Shown here piece by piece: positions 51,865 to 60,804 of a stretch of DNA of 64,000 bases. The stretch comes from Pedobacter suwonensis (lineage in GTDB: Bacteria > Bacteroidota > Bacteroidia > Sphingobacteriales > Sphingobacteriaceae). The notes beneath the pieces were generated by a model that saw only the letters and a program-made list of their open reading frames with translations, did not search any database and was not told where the DNA came from. The stretch is taken from assembly GCF_900111825.1 (NCBI RefSeq), contig NZ_FOJM01000013.1, positions 1 through 64,000 on the forward strand, given 5' to 3'. Each line of letters starts with the position of its first letter. The stretch's first letter is position 1. A program made the position numbers and the translations under genes.

Positions 51865-52884
51865 TCAGTTCACGTTGAATTTTATTCCTGTCATTTGCTC
51901 GGTTAAGTCCCACAGTTTTTTAGCACTGTTTTCGTCCAGCGAATATTCCATTACGCCACTTTGATGCGGTTTAGCGACTGTCTGTATGGCGGAATCTTCC
52001 GATATCAGTTCGGCGATATCGGTATCTTCGCAGTACACGCCGCCGATGTTGTTGAGCAGCGGACTGGTAGCAGCCCAAACGGATGTTGCCGCACCCTGTG
52101 GAATGTTTTTCAGGCTGGCCAGGATGTCCGGACATATGTTCCCAGTTTCATCAAAAAAGCCCATCTGTTTGAACAGTTCCATATCAGCATCCCTGGCCAG
52201 TTCTGTTCCGGCGATTGATCCAGGGTGCAGGGAGTATGCTCTTACCTGATGCGCTTTTGCGCGGTTATCAAGTTCTAATGCAAATAGATTGCTCGCTGTT
52301 TTTGATTGTCCGTATCCAATAAGTGTTTGGTATTCCCTATGCTGGAAGTTTGGATCTTCGAAATTAAAGGGCGCCATGTGGTGTCCAAGAGAGGAAACAT
52401 TTACAACACGTGCGCCATTGGCATTTTTTAGCGCTGGCCATAATCTTGCCACCAGGTGAAATTGTCCAAAGTAATTGGTGGATAGCTGGGATTCGAAACC
52501 ACGGCTGTCCCTTTGTAACGGCACCCACATGATCCCAGCATTGTTGATGAGTATATGCAGTGGTCTGCCTGATGCCAGAAATTTATCGGCGAACGCATCT
52601 ATGGTTTCGGGTCTGGCAAGGTCCATTGTTTCGATTTCCACTTTTTGAATGCCTTTTAGATTTTTCTTCGCTTTTTCGATGTCCCTTGCTGGTACAATTA
52701 CAGTTGCGCCAGCTGCTGCCAGTACTTTTGTAGTTTCGAGACCAATGCCAGCGTTACCACCGGTTACAATAGCGATCTTTCCTGTGAGGTCTATGCCTTT
52801 GATGACTTCGGTTGCTGTTGAGGTAGCGCAAAAGCCTGAACCCAATGGGTGTTGTAACGCGCCTTGATAGTTGTTCTTTTCCAT
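51865..52884 (-). CDS. short-chain dehydrogenase/reductase, extended/retinol-dehydrogenase-like
   Basis: A 339-aa NAD(P)-dependent oxidoreductase. The cofactor loop TGGNAGIGLET is near residues 41-51, NNAGIM follows, the catalytic Ser is in VVNVSSLGHH and the catalytic Tyr-x3-Lys in YGQSKTASN. An N-terminal extension of about 30 residues precedes the Rossmann core, and the C-terminus (SAKKLWDLTEQMTGIKFNV) matches the retinol-dehydrogenase/WWOX-like SDR group. The substrate is unknown. It shares a strand with the AraC regulator and the SDR fragment downstream. Confidence 0.9.
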   Translation of the reverse strand: MEKNNYQGALQHPLGSGFCATSTATEVIKGIDLTGKIAIVTGGNAGIGLETTKVLAAAGATVIVPARDIEKAKKNLKGIQKVEIETMDLARPETIDAFADKFLASGRPLHILINNAGIMWVPLQRDSRGFESQLSTNYFGQFHLVARLWPALKNANGARVVNVSSLGHHMAPFNFEDPNFQHREYQTLIGYGQSKTASNLFALELDNRAKAHQVRAYSLHPGSIAGTELARDADMELFKQMGFFDETGNICPDILASLKNIPQGAATSVWAATSPLLNNIGGVYCEDTDIAELISEDSAIQTVAKPHQSGVMEYSLDENSAKKLWDLTEQMTGIKFNVN

Positions 52885-52909
52885 TTTGTTTTGATTAAAT
52901 GTGATAAGA

Positions 52910-52917
52910 CAAATGTA
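52910..52917 (-). promoter_or_regulatory. TAnnTTTG -7 box upstream of the SDR gene
   Basis: The minus strand reads TACATTTG, a match to the -7 consensus, 25 nt before the SDR ATG. No clear TTTG box was found at the expected spacing. Confidence 0.4.
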
Positions 52918-53037
52918 GGAGGTTGATTAACGGTGGATTTTGTTTGGCGTGTCAATTTGCTTTGTTTAGAAAGTCATATCTTTTGTTATCGGTGTTAGGT
53001 TAGCAAAATTTATGAACATAAACTGGCTTGTTTTTTT

Positions 53038-53137
53038 GCTAAAATTTTCAAAAAAAAGCAGCCTATTTTCATCAGTTTGTTAATGAAATGTTTTGAAATA
53101 CGTAGCGACATTGACCCGAAAGAGGCTGCCTTTTTGA
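53038..53137. repeat. dispersed ~115-nt repeat, copy B (diverged)
   Basis: Shares CTAAAATTTTC, TTTTCATCAGTTTGTTAATGAAAT, TACGTAGCGACATTGACCC and the terminal hairpin half GAGGCTGCCTTTTTG with copies A and C, but the hairpin 5' arm (AGCAGCCT at about 53057) has moved about 50 nt upstream. It lies in the 396-nt divergent region between the SDR and the hydrolase gene; I see no gene in the rest of that region. Confidence 0.6.
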
Positions 53138-53280
53138 TACAGCCGAAGCGTCTATAATTCCTAATCAGGCGATTAATAAACCTTTTCCCTGAATTGGCTA
53201 CGAAATGCTTCGATTTGACTACGTCAGAGAATCCATGGTTGCTGACCTTTGTACTATATCAAATTTTAAATCATTAAAAA

Positions 53281-54207
53281 ATGAAACAGTCAAAAACACC
53301 AATTATCAGTTTTAGTCCGGTTGTATTACCAGTTGCGGGCCGTTACGTAGACCTTGAAATGAAAGTTTCTGCTCCCGCCAGCGGAAACAACCTGCCGGTG
53401 ATTCTTATTTCTCATGGGCATGGACCTTCAAACTTTCTTTCATCGTACAAAGGGTATGGACCTATTGCAGATTTTTTTGCGGATAATGGGTTTGTGGTTA
53501 TCCAACCTACCCATCAAAATTCCAAAGCACTTGGGCTTTCCCCGTCACTTCCCGAAGCACCCTTGTTTTGGAGTTCGAGGCCAGCGGACATGAAGTTTAT
53601 TCTTGATCACTTGGAGGAAATACTTTCTACAGTACCAGGGTTAACAGAAAGGGTTGATAAGGCAAGAGTTGCCGTGGTTGGCCATTCGATGGGCGGGCAA
53701 ACAGTAGCGATGCTTTCTGGCATGGAAGTAACTGATCCTGCAACAGGTAAGATTGTTAATGCGGCAGAGCCAAGATTAAAAGCTCGCGTGCTCATTGGTG
53801 CGTCTGGCGGGCCAGAAGGATTTAACGGAGCCGCCAGGCAGCTTTATCCGGTATTGGCTGCCGGCAATTTCAGCACTATGACCTTGCCGGCACTTATTGT
53901 GAACGGGGACAAGGACGTAAACCCCATGTTCTCTGATGTGGACAACTGGCGTGCAGATGCATACTATCAAAGCTCTGGTCCAAAAGATCTGTTGACGGTA
54001 TTTGGCGCAGAACACATCTTTGGTGGCATATCAGGATATGATGCCCGTGAAACAAGCGATGAAAATCCAGAGCGCGTTGCTTTTGTATGTGAAAGCATTC
54101 TTGCCTATATTCGTAGTGCATTCGATCCGAACAATACAAGTTGGGAAGATGCAAAGAAAGCTCTTAACGGCGCAGGTGCGCTGGGCAGCATTGAAAGTAA
54201 GTTATAA
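53281..54207 (+). CDS. alpha/beta hydrolase, chlorophyllase/dienelactone-hydrolase-like
   Basis: A 308-aa protein of the alpha/beta hydrolase fold. The oxyanion segment is ILISHGHGPSN, the nucleophile elbow GHSMGGQT (Ser in the middle, about residue 138), an acid candidate in IVNGDKDVNP and the catalytic His in FGAEHIFGG. No signal peptide is visible. The overall spacing resembles the chlorophyllase-like / platelet-activating-factor-acetylhydrolase-like group. The substrate is unknown. It precedes an AraC gene by 10 nt on the same strand, so the pair is probably an operon. Confidence 0.85.
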   Translation: MKQSKTPIISFSPVVLPVAGRYVDLEMKVSAPASGNNLPVILISHGHGPSNFLSSYKGYGPIADFFADNGFVVIQPTHQNSKALGLSPSLPEAPLFWSSRPADMKFILDHLEEILSTVPGLTERVDKARVAVVGHSMGGQTVAMLSGMEVTDPATGKIVNAAEPRLKARVLIGASGGPEGFNGAARQLYPVLAAGNFSTMTLPALIVNGDKDVNPMFSDVDNWRADAYYQSSGPKDLLTVFGAEHIFGGISGYDARETSDENPERVAFVCESILAYIRSAFDPNNTSWEDAKKALNGAGALGSIESKL

Positions 54208-54217
54208 ATCAGGCAGT

Positions 54218-55132
54218 ATGAAGAATGAGCTATCTAACCACAGATTTGATTCTTTATCAAGATTGCATAAGGCGCTGGATATGCCGGCACCTATGCATCC
54301 GTTGGTAAGTTTAATAAATAATGCTGAGGGAACTATTCCACTGGAAAGGCTTCCCAGTCCGCATATTTTAAGTTTTTACAAAATCTCCTATAAGATGAAC
54401 TTTCAGGGAAAGTTCAAATATGGGCAGCATTACTATGATTTTGATGAGGGGGGAATGTTTTTTGTTTCACCTAACCAGATCACAGGACAACATGCACCCC
54501 TAAGCGATCAGTCTGGCTATACGTTACTTTTCCATCCAGATCTTTTACTGGGCTACGAGCTCGCCAGGAAGATCAAAGAATATGGATTTTTTTCCTATGC
54601 TATCCATGAAGCGTTGCACTTATCTGAAAAAGAAAAAATCACAATTATTTCTGTTTTTCAAAGTATCGAAGAAGAATTGAAAAGCAGGATCGATAACTTC
54701 AGTCAGGACGTTGTTATCTCCCAGATAGAACTACTGCTAAATTATTCAAATCGATTCTACAGCAGGCAATTCATCACCCGTAGAGCAATAAGCAGCGATC
54801 TCCTTCAAAAGGTAGAAGACATTTTACAGGTTTACTTCCGGTCGGCAAATCCCCAAAAGCAGGGGCTTCCTACTGTACAATTTCTCTCCTCGCAATTAAA
54901 CGTCAGCTCCAGTTATTTAAGTGATATGCTGCGGTTACATACGGGACAAAATGCACAACAGCACATCCACAACCATCTGATCGAAAAAGCGAAAGAACAG
55001 TTATCGACAACCCAGGCTTCAATAAGCGAGATTGCCTATGAATTAGGTTTTGAGCACTCGCAATCCTTTAGTAAACTTTTTAAGCTTAAAACCAGTGTCT
55101 CGCCCCTGGATTTCAGACGTTCTTTCAGTTGA
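54218..55132 (+). CDS. AraC-family transcriptional regulator 2
   Basis: A 304-aa regulator starting at ATG 54218 (MKNELSNHRFDS); the longer open frame overlaps the hydrolase gene and is not used. The N-terminal domain has a cupin-like pattern (FKYGQHYYDFDEGGMFFVSPNQI). The C-terminal HTH pair is PTVQFLSSQLNVSSSYLSDMLRLHTG and SISEIAYELGFEHSQSFSKLFKLKTSVSP, ending LDFRRSFS. It is coupled to the hydrolase gene and could control it. It is a paralogue in family terms, but not a close copy, of AraC regulator 1. Confidence 0.9.
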   Translation: MKNELSNHRFDSLSRLHKALDMPAPMHPLVSLINNAEGTIPLERLPSPHILSFYKISYKMNFQGKFKYGQHYYDFDEGGMFFVSPNQITGQHAPLSDQSGYTLLFHPDLLLGYELARKIKEYGFFSYAIHEALHLSEKEKITIISVFQSIEEELKSRIDNFSQDVVISQIELLLNYSNRFYSRQFITRRAISSDLLQKVEDILQVYFRSANPQKQGLPTVQFLSSQLNVSSSYLSDMLRLHTGQNAQQHIHNHLIEKAKEQLSTTQASISEIAYELGFEHSQSFSKLFKLKTSVSPLDFRRSFS

Positions 55133-55249
55133 CTTTGTTCAAAACACAATTACCTCATTTGTTGCGACTTGTTGTTCCTTTTTTTTAATGTTTAAGATTT
55201 TTTTTATGTAGTTTACCCATATTTGAATGCGCTAATTAAATCAGTACTC

Positions 55250-55369
55250 TTCTAAAATTTTCGAAAATCACGGTTTCAATTAATTCCTCCACAAAATGAT
55301 TCTAATGACGCACCGCTACTGAGCCAGAGTTTCAAAGCAGTTCTGAAAAAAGCTGTTTTTTTTGTTTTT
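55250..55369. repeat. dispersed ~115-nt repeat, copy C
   Basis: Matches copy A closely: TTCTAAAATTTTCGAAAA, GTTTCAATTAATTCCTCCA, GACGCACCGCTACTGA and AAAGCAGTTCTGAAAAAAGC followed by TGTTTTTTTT. It ends the AraC regulator 2 unit and may act as its terminator. The rest of the 321-nt gap shows no gene. Copies A and C together bracket the AraC/SDR/hydrolase/AraC group. Confidence 0.8.
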
Positions 55370-55453
55370 AGGTATTTTTAGATCAATGCCTAGCGCGGCC
55401 TTTCTTCTGATCTGGCCGTTCAACAATTTTTCTATTCGACTTGTTTAGATCAT

Positions 55454-56215
55454 ATGGACATCGCTTTTGAAAACTATTACTCGGGTACCAGCGGGCTATT
55501 GTTGCCCGTTCCCAATAAATTGCACTACCCCAAAGAATTTCAGGAGAAGAGCAGGCTGTGCTATTACGCATCGCTGATGGATTCTATCGAGATCAATTCT
55601 TCCTTTTATAAAATACCGCAGGCTTCCACGATGAAAAAATGGGCGGCTGATGTGCCTGAGAAATTTCGGTTCACTTTTAAGCTTTTCAAGGAGGTGACCC
55701 ACAATAAGGATCTGGCCTTTGATCCCGAGATGGTATCTAAATTTTTTTCGGTCATTTCTCATGTCGGGGATAAAAAGGCCTGTCTTTTGGTGCAGTTCCC
55801 CCCGAGCATCAGGATTGCTCATTTTGCGCAGTTGCGCTTTCTCATGTCGGTGCTTAGAACTCATGATCCTTTTTTTGAGTGGAAGATCGCTTTGGAATTT
55901 CGACATCCCTCTTTATATATAGACGAGGTGTATGAACTTTTGGAAGAGTTTGGGCTTGGTATGGTGATACATGACAAGTCGCCTGCCAGTTCTCCGGTAA
56001 GGGAAAGCCATCCCGATTTTATCTACCTCAGGTTTCATGGTCCGGGAGGAAACTACAGGGGAAGTTATGCAGACGACGTGCTGTACGAGTATGCAAGTTA
56101 TGTAACCGAGTGGCTTTCAGAAGGCAAAAAGGTATTCGTGTATTTCAATAATACGATGGGAGAGGCACATGCCAACCTGAATATGCTGCGCCAGATCGTT
56201 AGGGATACCTATTAG
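55454..56215 (+). CDS. DUF72 (YecE-like) family protein
   Basis: A 253-aa cytosolic protein with a TIM-barrel-like DUF72 fold. Family signatures: YYSGTSGLLLP near the start, DSIEINSSFYKIP (about residues 43-55), FTFKLFKEVTH, LLVQFPPSIR, WKIALEFRHPSLY, and the late DFIYLRFHGPGG and VFVYFNNTMGEAHANLN. Function is not established for the family. It is followed by an Fpg-like glycosylase on the same strand, with a 118-nt gap. Confidence 0.9.
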   Translation: MDIAFENYYSGTSGLLLPVPNKLHYPKEFQEKSRLCYYASLMDSIEINSSFYKIPQASTMKKWAADVPEKFRFTFKLFKEVTHNKDLAFDPEMVSKFFSVISHVGDKKACLLVQFPPSIRIAHFAQLRFLMSVLRTHDPFFEWKIALEFRHPSLYIDEVYELLEEFGLGMVIHDKSPASSPVRESHPDFIYLRFHGPGGNYRGSYADDVLYEYASYVTEWLSEGKKVFVYFNNTMGEAHANLNMLRQIVRDTY

Positions 56216-56333
56216 TATCTGCTGAAGGGTAGGTCTAAACTTTTCGGGCATGAACAGTGTTTCAATCCAGCAAATCGATTAGTAAGATCCGTAAGAAATA
56301 TAAAAATAGGCGTGTTTAATCTTAAAATATGTT

Positions 56334-57107
56334 ATGGCTGAACTACCAGACTTAGAAGTGTTTGCGCAGATCCTTTCGCGTCGGTTCAAGGGTAAAACCC
56401 TAAAGGAATTGGAAGTAAAAGTGACAAAAAAGCTAAACGTGACTGCTGCACAGCTCAAGGCCAGGCTCGAAGGAAAAAAGCTTTCGAATGTTTTACGCTA
56501 TGGAAAAACTTTGCACTTTCATTTCGGTAAGGAAATTCTACAGGTTCATCTGATGCTTAGGGGTGAACTGGAGGCGATCCATAGCGGTTCGGAGCTGCCA
56601 AAATACGCCATACTTGCTTTTCATTTTTCGGGGGGTGAGGGCTTTGCCTTGGTAGATAGCTTGCGTGCGGCAACACCTACCTTAAATCCCGACGTTGCTA
56701 AGGCACCGGATGCGCTTGAAATGGATGAGGATTATTTTACCAGGGTGCTGTTCAAGAGCAAGAAAATGGTTAAGGAGGTGCTGATGGACCAGAAGAAGAT
56801 ACGTGGCATTGGTAATTCATATGCAGATGAGATCCTGTGGGATGCCAGAGTATCCCCGTTTTCGATCAGCTCGGCCATACCGGAAAAAATCCTCAATAAA
56901 TTGTTCGATAGTTTGAAGTCTGTTTTGAAAGAAGCCATTACAGCTATCGCAAAAGAGAACGGAGATGAGCTTCGCGGCGAGCTGCGCGACTTGATGAAAA
57001 TACATGGGGCAAAGCTGAAAAAATCTCCTTCCGGAGCAATCGTGAAGTCAGAAAAGATCGGTGGAAGGACCAGTTATTACACCGATGAACAGCAATTATA
57101 TTCCTAA
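56334..57107 (+). CDS. Fpg/Nei-like DNA glycosylase, atypical (no Pro2, no zinc cysteines)
   Basis: A 257-aa protein with the Fpg/Nei layout. The N-terminus reads MAELPDLEVF where classical members read MPELPE; the catalytic N-terminal Pro2 is Ala here, while Glu3 is kept. The phosphate-binding Lys is in YGKTLHFHF (K58), and the helix-two-turn-helix is KKIRGIGNSYADEILWDARVSPF. The C-terminal finger ends IGGRTSYYTDEQQLYS with no cysteine, a zincless finger like that of some Nei-type enzymes. Whether it still cuts DNA without Pro2 is uncertain; a translation start a few bases off does not restore the Pro. Confidence 0.82.
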   Translation: MAELPDLEVFAQILSRRFKGKTLKELEVKVTKKLNVTAAQLKARLEGKKLSNVLRYGKTLHFHFGKEILQVHLMLRGELEAIHSGSELPKYAILAFHFSGGEGFALVDSLRAATPTLNPDVAKAPDALEMDEDYFTRVLFKSKKMVKEVLMDQKKIRGIGNSYADEILWDARVSPFSISSAIPEKILNKLFDSLKSVLKEAITAIAKENGDELRGELRDLMKIHGAKLKKSPSGAIVKSEKIGGRTSYYTDEQQLYS

Positions 57108-57167
57108 AAAGCAATCCTGAGTATTACCGGACAAATCTTGCTTTCAATATGGTGGCATTTGAATTTG

Positions 57168-57656
57168 TTATCCCAGCCGTTTTTTCCAGACTACCTTCAT
57201 TGACTTATAAATCGGATGGGCCTCTGCTAATTTATAGGTGGCGTAGAATATTGCTGCGGATTTAGCTTTCTCTGCCGAACCAGTGCCCCGCTCAAGTGGC
57301 GTATAATCCTTGTTTTTATCGTATTTCTTTCCGCCTTTATAATTGGCGTATCGCCTGGCGCGGGTATAACCCATCTGCAGGTATTTTCTTGCCACGTCTG
57401 CCCCAACAAAATCATTTTCTTGTATATAATTAAGGAACATTTTAAATATCTTTTCACTGCTATCTTTTGCGAGTTCTGGCGTCCGAAACCTCCAGAACTG
57501 GCCAATCTCAGATTTATAAGGCTCACAGATCAGAACACCCTGTTCGCCTTTGCCAACCCTGTATTTTTCGAGATTATTTCTATAATTGATATTCTTTTTC
57601 CAAGGATATTTTTGGTTGTCAAAATCAAGGTAAGTTGGCTTTCCTGTTACTGGCAT
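57168..57656 (-). CDS. DUF4385 family protein
   Basis: A 162-aa cytosolic protein matching DUF4385: KPTYLDFDNQKYPWKKNINY at the start, YRVGKGEQGVLICEPYKSEI, WRFRTPELAKDSSEKIF, DFVGADVARKYLQMGYTRARRYANYKGGKKYD and the basic tail KVVWKKRLG. Function unknown; it has a strongly basic region consistent with nucleic-acid binding. It is convergent with the Fpg-like gene and stands alone. Confidence 0.9.
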   Translation of the reverse strand: MPVTGKPTYLDFDNQKYPWKKNINYRNNLEKYRVGKGEQGVLICEPYKSEIGQFWRFRTPELAKDSSEKIFKMFLNYIQENDFVGADVARKYLQMGYTRARRYANYKGGKKYDKNKDYTPLERGTGSAEKAKSAAIFYATYKLAEAHPIYKSMKVVWKKRLG

Positions 57657-57931
57657 AGCTAATCAACGTATCCGCTTATGGTTATGTTTTTATTCCTGTG
57701 AAATTACGATAAAGACAGCTATTGGATAATCAATGATAACAAGAAGAATTAGGAGATCTTCAAACTTAAGGCGCTATTATCCACCAGCGATGGCAGAAAA
57801 AAATAATTTAGGGTACGAGAGAAGCATTTTGAACAAATCCGGACATTTGAGCTATTAAAAAATCAGTTTTAAATATTGTTGGTTTAGGGCTATTAGCCCT
57901 ATTCATATCGGACTGACCTTATTGCTTTTTG

Positions 57932-58438
57932 TTAAGCCTGGGTTTGTGCGTTTTGCTTAGGCTTTTTCGTCGCAGCAGTTGTGCTTTTTGATGATTTGCT
58001 TACAGGCTTTTTTGACGAAGTTTTCTTCTTTCGGGCATTTTTGACCCGGTATTCAAGTAAGTAGAGCCTGGTCTGCCATTTTTCGATGGTGGTATCTATG
58101 TTTTTTGGAAAGCCTGTTGATTCTAGCAGACCAAGTACATGCGCCAGCTCACGTGTGCTCTCTGCTTTGGCCTTGTTTTCTTTCATCCAGTCTTGTTGTT
58201 TGGTTTCGTAGGCTTTCCGGTATTCGGCTATGGCCTTTTGAATGAGCTTGATCTCATCCTCTTTTGATTTAGCTTTGCGCAACAATACCATCTGCCTGTT
58301 CCATGCATGGGAATTGGTTGGATCTGTCCGTGAAGCTTGCTGGTAGCGTTTTAGTGCGGCAGCGCTATCGCCCGCTCTTTCCAGTTCGAACCCAGCATCC
58401 AACTGCTCCTTTGACTGTATCTGTTTTCGTCTAGACAT
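57932..58438 (-). CDS. TPR-containing protein with basic C-terminal tail
   Basis: A 168-aa protein. Residues about 12-45 (LDAGFELERAGDSAAALKRYQQASRTDPTNSHAW) form one tetratricopeptide repeat, and a second is likely at 45-75. The C-terminal 30 residues are Lys/Ser/Thr-rich (ARKKKTSSKKPVSKSSKS), like a nucleic-acid-binding tail of histone-H1-type. No signal peptide. A homologous protein in related genomes is usually called hypothetical. Function unknown; it is divergent from the oxidoreductase gene. Confidence 0.7.
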   Translation of the reverse strand: MSRRKQIQSKEQLDAGFELERAGDSAAALKRYQQASRTDPTNSHAWNRQMVLLRKAKSKEDEIKLIQKAIAEYRKAYETKQQDWMKENKAKAESTRELAHVLGLLESTGFPKNIDTTIEKWQTRLYLLEYRVKNARKKKTSSKKPVSKSSKSTTAATKKPKQNAQTQA

Positions 58439-58558
58439 AACTGATTTGGGAACAATTAGCCAGGGCTATTGTTTGATAAAAGACAGTAGCGGTTATGACT
58501 ACATGATGACCCTCTGGCAATGAGCGTAATGCTAACTTTGAATTTAGCAATTAATGAA

Positions 58559-59581
58559 ATGAAGAAAATCGGATTTTTATCTTTCGGGCATTGGTCCGAA
58601 CATCCCTCATATCAGGCGCGTACCGCCAGTGATACTTTGCTGCAGTCTATCGATTTGGCTGTTGCGGCCGAAGAGATCGGGCTCGACGGCGCGTATTTCA
58701 GGGTACACCATTTTGCGAGGCAATTGGCATCGCCCTTTCCGCTGCTTTCGGCAATTGGTGCAAAAACTTCAAAGATCGAAATCGGAACGGGGGTTATCGA
58801 TATGCGCTATGAAAACCCTTTATATATGGTTGAGGATGCGGGTGCGGCCGACCTGATCTCTGGTGGCAGGTTACAACTGGGCATCAGCCGGGGTTCGCCC
58901 GAGCAGGTGATTGAAGGCTGGCGGTATTTCGGTTTTTCACCAAAGGATGGCGAGAACGATGCGGATATGGGCAGGCAAAAGGCTTTGGAGTTTCTGGAAA
59001 GACTGAATGGCGAAGGTTTCGCAAGGCCGAATCCAAATCCAATGTTTCCCAATCCTCCGGGACTGTTGAGGTTAGAACCCTATTCTGAGGGGCTGCGCGA
59101 ACGCATCTGGTGGGGAGCGGCTTCCAATGCCACTGCGGTGTGGGCGGCGGAGCAGGGCATGTACCTGCAGAGTTCTACATTGAAGTTTGATGAAAATGGC
59201 AAGCCCTTCAGCGTTCAGCAGGCTGAGCAGATCAGGTTGTATAAGGAAGCCTGGAAAAGGGCTGGACATGACCGCAAGCCAAGGGTGTCTGTCAGCCGTT
59301 CTATATTTGCATTGATGAACGATCAGGACAGGTATTATTTCGGACAGCAGGGGAAGGCGGCAGATAGTTTTGGTTATATTGAGCCCACTCAACGGGCAGT
59401 TTTCGGCAGGGGATATGCCGCTGAACCCGATCAGCTGATAAAGGAACTGGCAGCAGATGAGGCAATACAGGAAGCAGATACGGTATTATTGACCATTCCA
59501 AACACGCTGGGTGTAGATTACAACATTCATATTTTATCTGCCATTCTGGAGCATGTTGCGCCAGGACTTGGTTGGAGATAG
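58559..59581 (+). CDS. LLM-class flavin-dependent oxidoreductase
   Basis: A 340-aa luciferase-like monooxygenase. I chose ATG 58559 (MKKIGFLSFGHWSEHP); the upstream ATG at 58520 is in frame but adds 13 residues not seen in the family. TIM-barrel segments: LAVAAEEIGLDGAYFRVHHF, KIEIGTGVIDMRYENPLYM, DLISGGRLQLGISRGSP, and the flavin-region WWGAASNATAVWAAEQGM. The domain order suits bacterial luciferase-like enzymes that use FMN. Substrate unknown. It has its own terminator. Confidence 0.9.
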   Translation: MKKIGFLSFGHWSEHPSYQARTASDTLLQSIDLAVAAEEIGLDGAYFRVHHFARQLASPFPLLSAIGAKTSKIEIGTGVIDMRYENPLYMVEDAGAADLISGGRLQLGISRGSPEQVIEGWRYFGFSPKDGENDADMGRQKALEFLERLNGEGFARPNPNPMFPNPPGLLRLEPYSEGLRERIWWGAASNATAVWAAEQGMYLQSSTLKFDENGKPFSVQQAEQIRLYKEAWKRAGHDRKPRVSVSRSIFALMNDQDRYYFGQQGKAADSFGYIEPTQRAVFGRGYAAEPDQLIKELAADEAIQEADTVLLTIPNTLGVDYNIHILSAILEHVAPGLGWR

Positions 59582-59660
59582 CCGAAATTGATCTTTTTTT
59601 AAATCACAGCAAACATATTGGCGACAATGATGTTTATATAATGAGAGCGTTAATTTAGAT

Positions 59661-59700
59661 AAGCGGGAAGAGCCTTGGTTTTTTCCGCTTTCTTGTTTTT
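59661..59700 (+). terminator. intrinsic terminator of the LLM oxidoreductase gene
   Basis: Stem AAGCGGGAA / TTCCGCTT (one G-T pair) with a loop of about 13 nt, followed by TCTTGTTTTT. It lies about 80 nt past the stop codon. The following 150 nt show no gene. Confidence 0.75.
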
Positions 59701-59856
59701 GTATGATATACAAACGATTTAAGGAGTCAAATTTTTGGAGATAATGATGGCCATCAAAGGTGGAGCAATTAATTTAAACGATTAAAGGCTACCCTACGGA
59801 AGTTGTATATATGGCCGGCCTGCTTGATGCGGTTACATCTAAAAGCAGCAATATCT

Positions 59857-60804
59857 TTATGCCTCTGAGTAGCCTGAATCTTTGCCAAAAGAAGGCTGAT
59901 CTCTGCCATGCATCTGCTTTTGCTTATTTTTTAAAAGGTAATGCGCATTAAAAACGATAACCGATAGGAAGATAATACTGTAGGCCGCCATTTGTAAGGG
60001 ACTGATAGGCTCAAGATATACCAGAGCTGCTATAGCAAATGCAATAATGGGGTTGATGTTAAGCAACATGCCCACTGTTGATGAATTTAAACCCTTTAAG
60101 GCATACAAATTCAGAAATAATGGAATTACTGTAAAGCCAAGTGCTATCACTTCTATCAGTACCCAAAATGTCGTCGTGCCAGGTATACGCCCGCTGTAAG
60201 CAGGGTAAAAGGGAAGCAGCAGCAAGGCAGAAAGCACGATATGAAAGGTGAGGGTGATGAACTTATCAAACCCAATATTTTTACGCTGGCTTACCAGGTA
60301 CGCGGCATAACTTGACCCAATAATGATACCATAAACCATATCCATAATATTGGCATAGGATAGGAGTAAACATCCAATTATACTCAATGCAACAGCCGCC
60401 CATTGTATCTTATTGAGCTTTTCGTGCAAAAGCCAGTAAGCAAGCAATGTCGTAATAATCGGGCACACAAGATAGGCAAGTGAGGTGGCCTTAATGCTTA
60501 CGTGGTTGAGCACGTAAATAAATGAGAACCAGTTGATATTTAAAAGAATACTTCCACCTACATTCAGTAAAAGCATATTTCGTTTTTGTTTAGCAGGTAA
60601 GGCTTTAATATCTGAGAAAGCTTTAAGCAAATCGGCACGCTTAAATAAGGCGGTAATGAAAACCATTAATATGGCGCAGCTAAAAATGCGGTAAAATAAA
60701 ATATCTACCGAAGCATATCCGCTCAGCGGTTTTAAAACTAAGCTAAAAAAGCCCCAGGTCGCATACGCGAATATAGCAGCAAGGTAATATTTTGCGGTTT
60801 TCAA
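59857..60804 (-). CDS. EamA/DMT-family transporter (RarD-like)
   Basis: A 315-aa inner-membrane protein with ten expected helices arranged as two EamA repeats. Typical segments: YYLAAIFAYATWGFFSLVLKPL at the start, FYRIFSCAILMVFI, YVLNHVSIKATSLAYLVCPI, LAYWLLHEKLNKIQWAAV, and in the second repeat IPLFLNLYALKGLNSSTVG and EPISPLQMAAYSIIFLS. It resembles RarD. Transported compound unknown (amino acid or drug exporter by family). A Lys/Gln-rich tail of 30 residues is cytosolic. Monocistronic. Confidence 0.85.
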   Translation of the reverse strand: MKTAKYYLAAIFAYATWGFFSLVLKPLSGYASVDILFYRIFSCAILMVFITALFKRADLLKAFSDIKALPAKQKRNMLLLNVGGSILLNINWFSFIYVLNHVSIKATSLAYLVCPIITTLLAYWLLHEKLNKIQWAAVALSIIGCLLLSYANIMDMVYGIIIGSSYAAYLVSQRKNIGFDKFITLTFHIVLSALLLLPFYPAYSGRIPGTTTFWVLIEVIALGFTVIPLFLNLYALKGLNSSTVGMLLNINPIIAFAIAALVYLEPISPLQMAAYSIIFLSVIVFNAHYLLKNKQKQMHGRDQPSFGKDSGYSEA

